Below are positions 7,651-17,004 of a DNA stretch of 64,000 nucleotides, in pieces; the first letter of the stretch is position 1; each line of letters begins with the position of its first letter. The notes beneath the pieces are model-generated. The model did no database searches, was not told where the DNA came from, and saw only the letters and a list, made by a program, of their open reading frames with translations. The stretch comes from SURF-21 sp964510515 (GTDB taxonomy: Bacteria; Actinomycetota; Geothermincolia; Geothermincolales; RBG-13-55-18). The position numbers and the translations under genes were made by a program. The stretch lies in the NCBI GenBank assembly GCA_964510515.1, contig CAZEAU010000001.1, positions 62,001 through 126,000 of the forward strand, written 5' to 3'.

Positions 7651-8643
7651 ATGACTGCGGGAGAGAAGATCACCATAGCCCTGGACGCCATGGGGGGGGA
7701 CGGCGCCCCCCGGGTCAACGTCGAGGGCGCCCTCGCCGCCCGCGACGAGCTGGGGCTGGACGTGCTCCTGGTGGGGGACGAGGCCGTGCTGGAGAAAGAG
7801 CTGCATGCCGCCGCGCGCGGGGCCCTGGATATCCTGCCTGCCCCCGATGCCGTGGCCATGCACGAGGAGGGCGCCCTGGCGGTCAAGAACCGGGAGGGCG
7901 CGTCGGTGGTGGTGGCGGCGAAAGCGGTGCGCGACGACAGGGCGCAGGCCATGGTTTCCGCGGGCAACACCGGCGCGGCGATGGCGGCGGCCTTCTTCAT
8001 CTGGGGGCGGATAAAGGGGGTCAAGCGGCCCGCCCTGGCCGTGCTGCTGCCGCCGCTGCGCTCCCCGACCCTGCTTCTGGACGCGGGGGCCAACTCCGAC
8101 TGCCGCCCCGAGCACCTGCGACAGTTCGCGCTGCTGGGCAGCGCCTACGCCTCGCTGCGTTTCGGCCTGGCCGAGCCCAGGGTGGGCCTGCTCAACACGG
8201 GCAGCGAGAGCTCCAAGGGCAACGAGCTGGCGCGCGAGGCCTTCACCCTCCTCGCCCGCGAGCCGGCCATCGATTTCGCGGGCAACCTGGAGGGCAGGGA
8301 GCTGGCGGGCGGTGCGGCGGAGGTCGTGGTGACCGACGGCTTCACCGGCAACGTGACCCTCAAGGTAATCGAGGGCGTCGCCTCCATGCTCACCGCCAGG
8401 CTCATGGACTCCCTGCGGGAGGAGGACCTGCCGGCGCTGAGGTCTTTAGGGCAGGAACTGGACTACCGCGCCGTCGGCGGCGCCCCCCTGCTGGGCGTGC
8501 GCGGCGTGTGCGTGGTCGCCCACGGCAGCTCCGACGCGCTGGCGGTGAAGAACTCCATCCGCGCCGCCGCCGAGGCCGCGGGGATGGGGCTGGCGGAGAA
8601 GACGGAGGCCATCCTCGCCGCGTCGAAGGGAGGGGCGGGATGA
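7651..8643 (+). CDS. plsX: Phosphate acyltransferase PlsX
   Basis: Converts acyl-ACP and phosphate to acyl-phosphate, the donor for PlsY in membrane phospholipid synthesis. It has 330 residues, the family's usual length. Signatures are ALDAMGGDGAP at the N-terminus, SAGNTGAAMAA, LDAGANSDCRPEHL, LLNTGSESSKGNEL, VTDGFTGNVTLK and VVAHGSSDALAVKNSI. Its stop overlaps the start of rnc (ATGA, 8640-8643). In many bacteria fabD, fabG and acpP lie between plsX and rnc; here none do. PlsX is expected at the membrane surface. Confidence 0.96.
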   Translation: MTAGEKITIALDAMGGDGAPRVNVEGALAARDELGLDVLLVGDEAVLEKELHAAARGALDILPAPDAVAMHEEGALAVKNREGASVVVAAKAVRDDRAQAMVSAGNTGAAMAAAFFIWGRIKGVKRPALAVLLPPLRSPTLLLDAGANSDCRPEHLRQFALLGSAYASLRFGLAEPRVGLLNTGSESSKGNELAREAFTLLAREPAIDFAGNLEGRELAGGAAEVVVTDGFTGNVTLKVIEGVASMLTARLMDSLREEDLPALRSLGQELDYRAVGGAPLLGVRGVCVVAHGSSDALAVKNSIRAAAEAAGMGLAEKTEAILAASKGGAG

Positions 8644-9347
8644 TATTCCGGCGCAGGGCGCGAAAGCGCGAGGGAATCGAGAAGGCGCTGGGAGTGGATT
8701 TCCGGGACAGGGAACTGCTGCGACGCGCGCTCACTCATCGTTCCTACGCGCACGAGGCCTGCATTCCCCCCGACGCCACCTTCGAGCGGCTGGAGTTCCT
8801 GGGAGATGCCGTTCTGGACGTGGTGGTCTCCGACCACCTCTACCGCTCCTATCCCGAGCTCAACGAGGGAGAGCTCACGCGCATCAGGTCCAACCTGGTG
8901 AACACGGGCTCGCTCGCGCAGACGGCGCGGGAGTTGGGCATCGGCGATCACGTCCTGCTCAGCCGGGAGGAGGGGGCCGACGGCGGGGGGGAGAAGGTTT
9001 CCATAATCGCCGATGCGATGGAGGCGCTCATCGGCGCAGTGTACCTGGACCGGGGCCTGGAGGAAGCGGGCAGAATGTGCCTGCGCCTGCTGGCCAGAAG
9101 AATCGAGGAGGCGGTGAGCGGCACCCTCGACCACGATTTCAAATCGCGGCTGCAGGAGACGGTGGTCAAGCAGCGCGGCATCCTTCCGCGCTACCGCCTG
9201 CGCGAGGAGGGGCCCGATCACCGCAAGACCTTCCACGCCGCGGTGTACATAGCGAACGAGAAGATGGGAAAGGGGAGCGGAAGCTCCAAGAAGGAAGCCG
9301 AGCAGGCGGCGGCCAGGCAAGCCCTGGAACGCTTGGGGTGTGTATAG
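8640..9347 (+). CDS. rnc: Ribonuclease III
   Basis: Double-strand-specific endoribonuclease for rRNA and mRNA processing. It has 235 residues. The catalytic signature ERLEFLGDAVLD is at residues 49-60, with the second acidic cluster in DAMEALIGAVYLD. A C-terminal double-stranded RNA-binding domain starts near residue 160 (DFKSRLQETVVKQRG) and contains GSGSSKKEAEQAAARQAL. The ATG at 8640 is chosen because it overlaps the plsX stop and gives the normal N-terminus, although the frame is open further upstream. Confidence 0.96.
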   Translation: MIFRRRARKREGIEKALGVDFRDRELLRRALTHRSYAHEACIPPDATFERLEFLGDAVLDVVVSDHLYRSYPELNEGELTRIRSNLVNTGSLAQTARELGIGDHVLLSREEGADGGGEKVSIIADAMEALIGAVYLDRGLEEAGRMCLRLLARRIEEAVSGTLDHDFKSRLQETVVKQRGILPRYRLREEGPDHRKTFHAAVYIANEKMGKGSGSSKKEAEQAAARQALERLGCV

Positions 9348-9389
9348 ACAGCTGGGCCGGGGACGGCCAACAGGAAAAGGGGGACGGAC

Positions 9390-10241
9390 ATGGCAGGCAT
9401 CGGCATCGTGACCGACTCGACCGCCTACCTGGACGGGGATTACGCGCAGAAGAACGGCATCGAGGTGGTGCCCCTCAAGGTGGTCATGGAGGAGACGTCC
9501 TATCGCGAGGGCATAGACATCGGCAACGAAGAGTTCTACCGGCGCATGCGCGAGGAGGACATCTTCCCCACCACCTCTCAGCCCTCGGCGGGCGAGTTCC
9601 TGGAGACTTACCGCGAGATGTCCAGGCGCCACGAGGCCCTGGTCAGCATACACATATCGGCGGGCATCAGCGGGACATACGATTCGGCCAGGTCCGCCGC
9701 CGCTGAAATGGGAGATTATCCCATAGAGGTCATCGATTCGCGCTTCACCGGCATGCAGCTCATGCTCATGGTGCAGCAGCTGGTGAGGGCGCGGGACGCC
9801 GGCGGGGGCGTGGAGGAACTGAGAAGGCTGGCCGAGAAGATGATCGCGGGAAGCGTGCTCATGTTCTGCGTGGATACCCTGGAATACCTGCACCGCGGCG
9901 GCAGGATCGGGGGGGCCCAGGCGCTCATGGGCTCGATGCTGAGGATAAAGCCCCTGCTCTACATCGACGGCACCATCGACGCCCTGGAGAAAGTGCGAGG
10001 GAGCAAGAAGGCCCTCGCCCGCCTGGTGGAGCTGGCGGCGGAGAAGGCGGGGGGGCGCAAGGTGCTGGTCGCCCTGACCCACGTGCGCAACGTGGCCCGC
10101 ATGAACGAGCTCAAAGGGATGGTGGAGAAGGCGCTCGACTGCGACCCCGCGGACATCGTCTCCAACGAATGCGGCCCGGTGATCGGCTCGCATGTCGGCC
10201 CGGGGACGGTGGGGGTGGGTTTCTTCCCCGCCGAGCCGTGA
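9390..10241 (+). CDS. DegV-family fatty-acid-binding protein (FakB type)
   Basis: A 283-residue DegV protein. These bind one fatty acid and present its carboxylate to FakA for phosphorylation. Family motifs visible are IVTDSTAYL at the N-terminus, TTSQPSAGEF, HISAGISGTYDSAR, IEVIDSRFTGMQLM and the late LHRGGRIGGAQALMGSMLRIKP region. FakA is encoded at 228 and PlsX at 7651. The gene is followed by a terminator-like palindrome, so it probably closes the rpmF-plsX-rnc transcription unit. Bacteria often carry several FakB paralogues with different acyl preferences; the preference here cannot be read from sequence. Confidence 0.88.
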   Translation: MAGIGIVTDSTAYLDGDYAQKNGIEVVPLKVVMEETSYREGIDIGNEEFYRRMREEDIFPTTSQPSAGEFLETYREMSRRHEALVSIHISAGISGTYDSARSAAAEMGDYPIEVIDSRFTGMQLMLMVQQLVRARDAGGGVEELRRLAEKMIAGSVLMFCVDTLEYLHRGGRIGGAQALMGSMLRIKPLLYIDGTIDALEKVRGSKKALARLVELAAEKAGGRKVLVALTHVRNVARMNELKGMVEKALDCDPADIVSNECGPVIGSHVGPGTVGVGFFPAEP

Positions 10242-10269
10242 GGCGCGGGGGCCTGAATCCCGGCCGGGG

Positions 10270-10294
10270 GGGGCGCCCGCGGGCGCCCCTTTTG
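10270..10294 (+). terminator. Rho-independent-type terminator after degV
   Basis: A perfect 20-base palindrome, ggggcgcccgcgggcgcccc (10270-10289), folds to an 8-bp G+C stem with a 4-base loop and is followed by TTTT. It lies 28 bases after the degV stop. The T-run is short, so efficiency is uncertain. Confidence 0.65.
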
Positions 10295-10392
10295 CTCTCC
10301 CCCGTCCTCACTCCCGCGCCTCGGGGCGCCCCCGGCTGCGGCGGCGATAACATGCATGAGCCGCGCGGCGGCGGGGCGTGGGAAAGCAGCCC

Positions 10393-10422
10393 TTGAAGGA
10401 GAAAGGAGCGCGGGAGTAGAAC
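10393..10422 (+). promoter_or_regulatory. Candidate promoter for smc
   Basis: TTGAAG at 10393-10398 and TAGAAC at 10417-10422 are 18 bases apart, each with four of six consensus bases. It lies between the degV terminator and smc, where a promoter is expected. The match is modest. Confidence 0.35.
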
Positions 10423-10473
10423 GATATCAGATAAATCCGATACGCGGCGGGCGAGGAGGAGAGCGGAGCGGGA

Positions 10474-13400
10474 ATGTACCTGAAATCGCTTGACACGCGA
10501 GGTTTCAAGTCTTTCGCCGACAGGACGACCCTGGATTTCGAGCCCGGGATCTCGGTCATCGTCGGCCCCAATGGCAGCGGGAAGAGCAACCTGGCGGACG
10601 CGGTATTGTGGGTGCTGGGAGAGCAGAGCCCGCGCAGCCTGCGCGGGAGCAAGATGGAGGACGTGATCTTCGAGGGCAGCGCTACCCGCCGCCCCCTGGG
10701 CATGGCGGAGGTCTCCCTCTCCTTCGACAACCGCGACGGGGGCATCCCCGTGGATTTCCCGGAGGTGGTGGTGACGCGGCGCATCTGCCGCAACGGGGAG
10801 AGCGAGTACCTGCTCAACAGGACCCCGTGCCGCCTGGTCGATATCCAGGAACTCCTGTCCGACCTGGGGATCGGGCGCGAGCTCACGGCGGTGATAGGGC
10901 AGAACAAGTTGGAGGCCATTCTGCGCAGCCAGCCCGAGGACCGCCGCGCCTTCCTGGAGGAGGCGGCGGGCCTGCGCAAGCACCGCCGCCGCAAGGAGAA
11001 GGCGCTGCGCAAGATGGAGGGGACGGAGCGCAACCTCCTGCGTGTGAAGGACATCATCTCCGAGGTCAACAAGCAGCTCCGCCCCCTGGAGAGGCAGGCG
11101 CGGCAGGCGAGGGAGTACGGCGAACTGGCCGCGGAGATCAGGGAGCTCTCCATACGCATAACCGTGGCCGAGCTGCAGGAGCTGAAGGCCCAGTGGGAGA
11201 ACCGCCGCGAGGAGGAGGAGAAGCTCTCGCGGGAGCTGGAGGATACCTCTGCCCGGCTCCTGGAGAGCAAGGGCGGCCTCGCCGTCCTCGAGGGAAGGCT
11301 GCGGGAGCTGAGAGAGGACCTGGAGGGCTGCCGCGCCCGGGAGATGCGGCTGCTCTCCCTGGGAGAGAGGCTGCGTTCCTGCCAGAGCCTTGGCGAGGAG
11401 AGGCTCAAGCTCTATGCGGCTCTCGGCGGGGACACGGCTTACCGCGACGGCTGGAGGTCGCGCCGCGAGGAAATGGCCCGCAGGCGTGCCGACCTGGAGG
11501 AGGAGAGGGCGGCCGCGGCCGCGGAGCTGCCGGCCATGGAGGCGGAAACGGCCAGGCTGCGCGGGGCGAGGAAGGACCTGGCGGGGCGTCTCAACCAGGC
11601 GAGGAGAGAGCGGGACGCCCTCAGGAAGTCCCTGGCGGAGTTGCGGGAAAGCGAGCGCGGACTGGGGGAGGAGTCGGGAAGGGCCGCCGCCGCGGCCGAT
11701 TCCTGCCGCGAGGAGGCGGCGGAGACCGAGTCCCGGCGCGAGGAGCTGGCGCAGCAGCTGGGCTCGCTGCGCCGCGGGATGGAGGAGGGCAAGAGGGAGA
11801 CGGCTTCGCTCGGGGAGGAGCGGGAGCGCGCGAGAGGGAGGATGGCGTCGGCGAGGGAGGGCCTGGCGCGCGCGCGCAAGGGGCTGGAGGAGATCGAGAG
11901 CAAGCGCAGGAGCTCCTTCGAGGAGGGGACGCTGGCGGTGGCCAGGCTGCGCGCCCTCAAGGAGGTCTTCGCCTCGCGGCTCGATTACGCCGCCGCGGCG
12001 CAGCGGCTGCTCGACGCGGGCGAGGCGGTGCCCGGCGTGCTGGGCACGCTTCTGCACCGCATGAGCATAGGCGCGGAGTGGGAGAAGGCGCTGGAGGCCT
12101 TCCTCGGCCCCTGGCTCTTCTGCGTGGTCACCCGCGATGTGGGCGGAGCCCTGGAGGCCGTCCGCGCGCTCAAGAGGGGCGGGGAGGGCTACGGCATATT
12201 TCTCCCCCTGCGCGAGGCCGCCCGCGACCTCCCCGAGGGGAGGAGGGACCTGGCGCGCGTGGCGGGAGGGACGCCGGCCCTGGACGTGGTGGACTGCGAC
12301 GCCGAGGTCCGCCCCGCCCTGGAATACCTGCTGGGAGAGGTGGTCCTCTGCTCCAGCCTGGAGGAGGCGGAAGGGAAGGCGGCACGCTACCCCGACCTGA
12401 CCTTCGTCACCGCGGAGGGGGACGTCATCGCCCCGAGGAGCGCCGTCAAGGGGGGAGCCGGGCCGCGCAGTCCCTTTCATGTCATCGCCAAGCGCCGGGA
12501 GATGGAGCGCCTGCAGGAGATGCTGGACCTGTGCGAGAGAGAGGGAGCGGCCCTCGAGGCGCAGCGCGTAAGCACGCGCTCCGCCGTCGCCGAGCTGGAG
12601 AAGGACCTGGAGGCCCTGGGCGGCCTGGAGAGGGAGCTGGAGTCGCAGTTCAACCGCGCGACCATGTCCCTGCGCGAGCACGCCCTGCGCGTGCAGGGGG
12701 TGGAGGCGGAGCTGGCCGCCGCGGGAGAGAGGATGTCGTCTCTGCAGGAGGAGGAGGCGGCGCGCCGCGCTGAAGCCTTATCCCTGCAGGAGGCGGCCGG
12801 GGAGGCGGCGGCGGAACGGCGGAGGCGGGAGCCGGGCCTGGCCGATCTGGAGGCGCGCCTGGAGGGCATGCGCCGCGGGGACCGGGAGGCGGAGGAATCC
12901 CTGCAGGCTGCGCTGGCGCGGAGCGCCTCCCTGGCGGAGAGGCTGCATCACCTGGAGCAGCGCATGGGGGAGATAGACGCGGAGGCCGAGGGGACGCCAT
13001 ACGCCGGTCGGGCCGAGCTCGTGGCCATGGTCGGGGCGCAGGAAGAGGTGTTGTCGCTGGTGGCCGCGATGGCCGAGGCCCACGCCAGGCTGGCGGAGCG
13101 CGCAGGTCGCGACGAAAACCAGATGCGGGTGCAGCTGCAGAGCGGGGAGCTGGAGCAGGAGGAGGCACGCCGCGGCATCGAGGAACTAACGGCGCGGGAG
13201 GGCGAGCTGAGGGAGCTCGTGCACAACCGCGACCTGGCCGTGGCGGAACTCCGCATGCGCGTGGATATGCTGGTGCAGCGCCTGCTGGACGAGCACAGGC
13301 TGGCGGTGGAGACGGCCCTCGCCGACTACCTTCCCACCGCGCCGGTGGCGGAGATGAGGGAGAGGCTGGAGAGGCAGGAACGGCGGCGCGACATGCTGGG

Positions 13401-14019
13401 GCAGGTGAACCTGCGCGCGGTCGAGGAGCATCGGGCACTGCAGGAGCGCTACGACTTCCTCGTGGAACAGGTGGAGGATTTGCGGGAGAGCAAGGCCTCG
13501 CTGCTCAAGGTGGTCCGCGCCATCGACCGCGAGATCGTGCGCATTTTCAAGCAGACCTTCGACGAGGTGAACCGGCACTTCCAGGAGCTCTTCGCAATGC
13601 TCTTCCCGCAGGGCCGCGCCGAGCTGGCCCTCTCGGATCCCACCGACCTCCTCAACACCGGGGTGGAGATAGAGGCGCAGCCGCGCGGCAAGAGGCTCAG
13701 GAAGCTGTCCCTGCTCTCGGGGGGAGAGACCTCCCTCACCGCGCTGGCCTTCCTCTTCGCCCTCTTCAGGGCCCGGCCCAGCCCGTTCTATTTCCTGGAC
13801 GAGGTGGAGGCGGCGCTGGACGACGTCAATCTTCACCGCTTCCTGAGCATGCTCAAGGAGTTCAAGCGGGATTCGCAGCTGGTGGTCATCACCCATCAGA
13901 AGCGGACCATGGAGATCGCGGACATACTCTACGGCGTCTCCATGCAGGCCTCCGGGGTATCCCGCGTGGTCAGCCAGAGGATGGACGAGGCGCAACGCCT
14001 CGCCCCCACCGGCTCCTAG
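10474..14019 (+). CDS. smc: Chromosome segregation protein SMC
   Basis: ATPase of the condensin-like SMC-ScpAB complex that compacts and segregates the chromosome. It has 1181 residues, the full family length. The head begins MYLKSLDTRGFKSFADRT, with Walker A GPNGSGKSN at residues 31-39. Two long coiled coils rich in E, R, A and L flank a hinge at roughly residues 515-650 (VPGVLGTLLHRM to the GAGPRSPF region). The C-terminal head carries the ABC signature LSLLSGGETSLTALAFLFA near 1080 and Walker B FYFLDEVEAALDD near 1105. The start follows the purine-rich GAGGAGGAGAGCGGAG. No scpA or scpB is in the window. smc-ftsY adjacency is common. Confidence 0.97.
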   Translation: MYLKSLDTRGFKSFADRTTLDFEPGISVIVGPNGSGKSNLADAVLWVLGEQSPRSLRGSKMEDVIFEGSATRRPLGMAEVSLSFDNRDGGIPVDFPEVVVTRRICRNGESEYLLNRTPCRLVDIQELLSDLGIGRELTAVIGQNKLEAILRSQPEDRRAFLEEAAGLRKHRRRKEKALRKMEGTERNLLRVKDIISEVNKQLRPLERQARQAREYGELAAEIRELSIRITVAELQELKAQWENRREEEEKLSRELEDTSARLLESKGGLAVLEGRLRELREDLEGCRAREMRLLSLGERLRSCQSLGEERLKLYAALGGDTAYRDGWRSRREEMARRRADLEEERAAAAAELPAMEAETARLRGARKDLAGRLNQARRERDALRKSLAELRESERGLGEESGRAAAAADSCREEAAETESRREELAQQLGSLRRGMEEGKRETASLGEERERARGRMASAREGLARARKGLEEIESKRRSSFEEGTLAVARLRALKEVFASRLDYAAAAQRLLDAGEAVPGVLGTLLHRMSIGAEWEKALEAFLGPWLFCVVTRDVGGALEAVRALKRGGEGYGIFLPLREAARDLPEGRRDLARVAGGTPALDVVDCDAEVRPALEYLLGEVVLCSSLEEAEGKAARYPDLTFVTAEGDVIAPRSAVKGGAGPRSPFHVIAKRREMERLQEMLDLCEREGAALEAQRVSTRSAVAELEKDLEALGGLERELESQFNRATMSLREHALRVQGVEAELAAAGERMSSLQEEEAARRAEALSLQEAAGEAAAERRRREPGLADLEARLEGMRRGDREAEESLQAALARSASLAERLHHLEQRMGEIDAEAEGTPYAGRAELVAMVGAQEEVLSLVAAMAEAHARLAERAGRDENQMRVQLQSGELEQEEARRGIEELTAREGELRELVHNRDLAVAELRMRVDMLVQRLLDEHRLAVETALADYLPTAPVAEMRERLERQERRRDMLGQVNLRAVEEHRALQERYDFLVEQVEDLRESKASLLKVVRAIDREIVRIFKQTFDEVNRHFQELFAMLFPQGRAELALSDPTDLLNTGVEIEAQPRGKRLRKLSLLSGGETSLTALAFLFALFRARPSPFYFLDEVEAALDDVNLHRFLSMLKEFKRDSQLVVITHQKRTMEIADILYGVSMQASGVSRVVSQRMDEAQRLAPTGS

Positions 14020-14235
14020 CCCCACCGGCGAGGCCGCCTTCCCCGCTGCGGCGCATTTCCGTTCCAGGCACAGGTGTCCGTTTCGCGTGGACGCTCCGCC
14101 CCCGCGTCCGGCGGCGGGCGCGCGGCAAGAATCGGCGGCGACGCCCGCCCCGGGGGGGCATGAGGGGGCCTTCCCGGCGCGGGCGATGTGATAGATTTAG
14201 GCTGTGCGTACGGGTTGCGATGCAGGCAGGTGAAG

Positions 14236-15498
14236 ATGGAAGAGAAGAGTCGTCCGGCCGGGGAGGACAGGAAGAGGGAAAGGGAGGAGCGCAGGCGCAG
14301 GGACAGGGAGGAGAGGGCGCGGCGCAAAGCGGAGAAAGCCGAAATCAAGCAGGCCAGGAAACGGGAGAAGGTGCGTGCCCTGGAGGAGCTCCAGGAGCTG
14401 CCCGACGTCGAGGGGGGCGAGGGGGAGGTCCTCCGCTGCGGCGCGCGGGCGGAGGAATTCCGCCTCCCCGAGGATGAGGAGCGTCTCGGGGAGGCGGCGG
14501 CGCGCGAGGAGGGGGCGGGTGCGGCGTGGAGCGAGGCCCGGGCCGCGGGGGAAGCCCCCCCGGAGGAGGAGGAGGTCCCCCCCGGGGAGGAAAGGGAGAG
14601 GTGGATAGCCCGCCTGCGCAAGGGGCTCTCCAGGAGCCGCCTGAGCTTCGTGGCCCCGCTCTCCAGGGCCATGGCCGCACGGCGCTTCGACGACGCCTTC
14701 TGGGAGGAGGTCGAGGACATCCTGGTGGGGGCGGACGTGGGCGTGGAGATGACCATGATCGTGGTGGAGCGGGTCAGGGAGCGCATGGCCAGAGAGAAGG
14801 TGAAGGACCCCGAGAGCCTGATGGAGCTGTTCCGCGAGGTGCTCGCGGACGCGCTGGACGTGGGGGACAGGGGGCTGCGATACTCCGAGGCCGGCCCCAG
14901 CGTATTCATGGTGGTGGGGGTGAACGGGACGGGCAAGACCACCACTATAGCCAAGCTGGCCAACCTGCTGCGCCGCGAGGGCAGGAGGGTGCTGCTCGCG
15001 GCCGGAGATACCTTCCGCGCGGCGGGGGTGGAGCAACTGGAGACATGGGGAGAGCGCGTAGGCGTGCACACGGTCAAGCACGGGCAGGGGGCCGATGCCG
15101 CGGCGGTGGTGCATGACGCGGTGGAATCGGCGCTGGCACGCGACATCGACGCCGTCATCGCCGACACGGCGGGGCGGCTGCACACCAAGGCGAACCTCAT
15201 GGAGGAACTGAAGAAGATCAAGCGTGTGGCGGAGCGCAAAGCAGAGGTCACCGAGACCCTGCTGGTCATCGACGCCACCACCGGCCAGAACGGCCTCATC
15301 CAGGCGCGCCGGTTCGGCGAGGCGGTCGAGGTCACCGGGGTGGTGCTGACCAAGCTTGATGGCACCGCCAAGGGCGGCATCGTGGTGGCCATCGTGCACG
15401 ACCTGGGCATTCCCATAAAATTTATCGGGGTGGGGGAAAAGATAGACGACCTGCACGCCTTCGACCCCCGGGAGTTCGCGGCGGCCCTTTTTTCCTGA
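14236..15498 (+). CDS. ftsY: Signal recognition particle receptor FtsY
   Basis: SRP-receptor GTPase that docks SRP-ribosome complexes at the membrane. It has 420 residues from the ATG at 14236, which has AGGTGA six bases upstream; GTG at 14188 would add 16 residues. Residues 1-125 form a highly charged A domain, first basic (repeated RKRER and RRRDRE), then acidic. The NG domain follows: G1 GVNGTGKTTTIAKL near 228-241, DTFRAAGVEQL, G3 DTAGRLH near 309, and G4 TKLDGTAKGG near 371. The closing GEKIDDLHAFDPREFAAALF is typical. A PAS histidine kinase gene separates it from ffh. Confidence 0.95.
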   Translation: MEEKSRPAGEDRKREREERRRRDREERARRKAEKAEIKQARKREKVRALEELQELPDVEGGEGEVLRCGARAEEFRLPEDEERLGEAAAREEGAGAAWSEARAAGEAPPEEEEVPPGEERERWIARLRKGLSRSRLSFVAPLSRAMAARRFDDAFWEEVEDILVGADVGVEMTMIVVERVRERMAREKVKDPESLMELFREVLADALDVGDRGLRYSEAGPSVFMVVGVNGTGKTTTIAKLANLLRREGRRVLLAAGDTFRAAGVEQLETWGERVGVHTVKHGQGADAAAVVHDAVESALARDIDAVIADTAGRLHTKANLMEELKKIKRVAERKAEVTETLLVIDATTGQNGLIQARRFGEAVEVTGVVLTKLDGTAKGGIVVAIVHDLGIPIKFIGVGEKIDDLHAFDPREFAAALFS

Positions 15499-15550
15499 GC
15501 CCCCCCAGGCGCTCGCGAGCGCGCATTTCCACCTTCAGCTCCGCGGGGAG

Positions 15551-15556
15551 TATAAT
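15551..15556 (+). promoter_or_regulatory. Perfect -10 hexamer upstream of the histidine kinase
   Basis: TATAAT within GTATAATG, preceded by no recognisable -35 box. It lies 53 bases after the ftsY stop and about 49 before the kinase ATG. The expected transcription start is near 15563. Confidence 0.5.
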
Positions 15557-15604
15557 GGAGCATCGGCGAGACATGCCCCGGGGCGGCCGCCTTAACCTGC
15601 GCCG

Positions 15605-16873
15605 ATGCGGCGGCACGGCCCGGGGCAAGAGAGAAGACATGTGGGGGGTTCGGGCTTGGAAGAGGAAAGGGGCGGATGGGGGGACCGCGAGGCGGACGCG
15701 CTCTTCAAGGCCGTCGCCGACAACGCCAATTACGGCATCGGCATCACCGACCGCTGCGGGAACCTCGTCTACGTCAACGAATACTTCGCACGCGCTCACG
15801 GCTATGAGGTCGCGGAGCTTGAGGGCGAGAAGATAAGCGTGTTCCACAACGACGCCCAGCTGCCGCTGGTGATGGAATTGACCGAGGCCATGTGCGAAGG
15901 GCAGGATATCAGCGCGGTGGAGGTGGGGCACGCGCGCAGGGACGGCGGCGTCTTCCCCATGCTCATGAACCTGGTGCCGCTGGGGGGCAGCGTGGGCCGG
16001 CCGCAATACATCGCCACCACGGCCGTGGACATCACCGAGCGCAAGCAGTGGGAGGAGGAGCTGCACAGGCAGCGCGAGCGCCTCGAGGAGCTCGTGCAGG
16101 AGCGCACCCTGGGTATCATGCTGGCCAACGAGAGGCTGCGGGAGGAGATAGCGAACCGCATCCGGGTCGGGGAGGAGCTGGAGGAGAGGAACCGCGAGCT
16201 CGACGCCTTCGCGCACACCGTCGCCCACGACCTCAGGGGCTCCCTCTCCCTGGTCAGCGGCTTCGCGGTCACCGCGCAGGCGGCGGCCGGGAAGGGAGAG
16301 CACGAAGTCCTGCGGGAGTGCCTGGGCAGCATCGAGGAGGTGGCGCACCGCATGGAGGATTTCGTGGCCTCCATCCTGGCCTACGCTCGGGCGCAGGGCC
16401 CGGTAGGGGAGGCGGAGAGGGTGGACTCGGACGCCATTCTGAGGCAAGTCGTGGAGGAGAACGCGGAGGACATCGCGCAGCTGGGCATAGAGGTCGAGGT
16501 CCTGAGCGACCTGCCGGCGCTCAAGGCGGACCCGCCCCGCGTTTATCAGGTGCTCTCCAACCTCGTGGGCAATGCGGTGAAGCATATGGGCGACTGTCCG
16601 CGCCCCCGGATAGAGGTGAGCTGCCGGGAGTGCGGCGACATGGCCGTCTTCCGCGTCAGCGACACGGGTGCGGGCATCCCCGAGGAGGAACAGGAGGGCA
16701 TCTTCGCGCCCTTCCGGCGCTGCAGCGGCCCCGAATATCCCGGCCTGGGCATCGGCCTCTCCACGGTCAAATGCGTGGTGGAGGGCTGGGGCGGGAAGGT
16801 ATGGCTGGAGTCCGTCCCCGGCGAGGGGGCCTCCTTCTATTTCTCCGCCCCCTCCTGCGGGGAAGGAGGCTGA
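15605..16873 (+). CDS. PAS-domain sensor histidine kinase
   Basis: Predicted soluble sensor kinase with no transmembrane segment; 422 residues from the ATG, or 405 from the TTG at 15656. A PAS domain covers about residues 35-150 (NYGIGITDRCGNLVYVNEYF, then IATTAVDITERKQWEEEL). A coiled coil of about 60 residues leads to the phospho-acceptor region FAHTVAHDLRGSLSLVSGF with His near 207. The ATPase domain shows the N box QVLSNLVGNAVKHMG, the G1 box DTGAGIPEEEQEGIF and the G2 box GLGIGLSTVKCVVEGWGG. This order is like phytochrome- and cyanobacterial-type kinases. No response regulator is encoded nearby, so it is an orphan. Its ligand is unknown. Placement between ftsY and ffh is unusual. Confidence 0.88.
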   Translation: MRRHGPGQERRHVGGSGLEEERGGWGDREADALFKAVADNANYGIGITDRCGNLVYVNEYFARAHGYEVAELEGEKISVFHNDAQLPLVMELTEAMCEGQDISAVEVGHARRDGGVFPMLMNLVPLGGSVGRPQYIATTAVDITERKQWEEELHRQRERLEELVQERTLGIMLANERLREEIANRIRVGEELEERNRELDAFAHTVAHDLRGSLSLVSGFAVTAQAAAGKGEHEVLRECLGSIEEVAHRMEDFVASILAYARAQGPVGEAERVDSDAILRQVVEENAEDIAQLGIEVEVLSDLPALKADPPRVYQVLSNLVGNAVKHMGDCPRPRIEVSCRECGDMAVFRVSDTGAGIPEEEQEGIFAPFRRCSGPEYPGLGIGLSTVKCVVEGWGGKVWLESVPGEGASFYFSAPSCGEGG

Positions 16874-17004
16874 TCGCCGCCGGCCTCGGGCTTGCGGCCG
16901 GAGCAAAGGAGGGAATGTCCCCCGCCCGCCCCCCCGGGGGCCGGCCGGGGCGCGGCGCAGGAGGAGGAAGGTTTTCCGGCCCGCGGGGCGCGCTGCCGCC
17001 ATCT

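Noticed and set aside
15505..15524. Palindrome GCGCTCGCGAGCGC after ftsY as a terminator
   Set aside because: There is no T-run after it. It may still form a hairpin, but termination is not supported.
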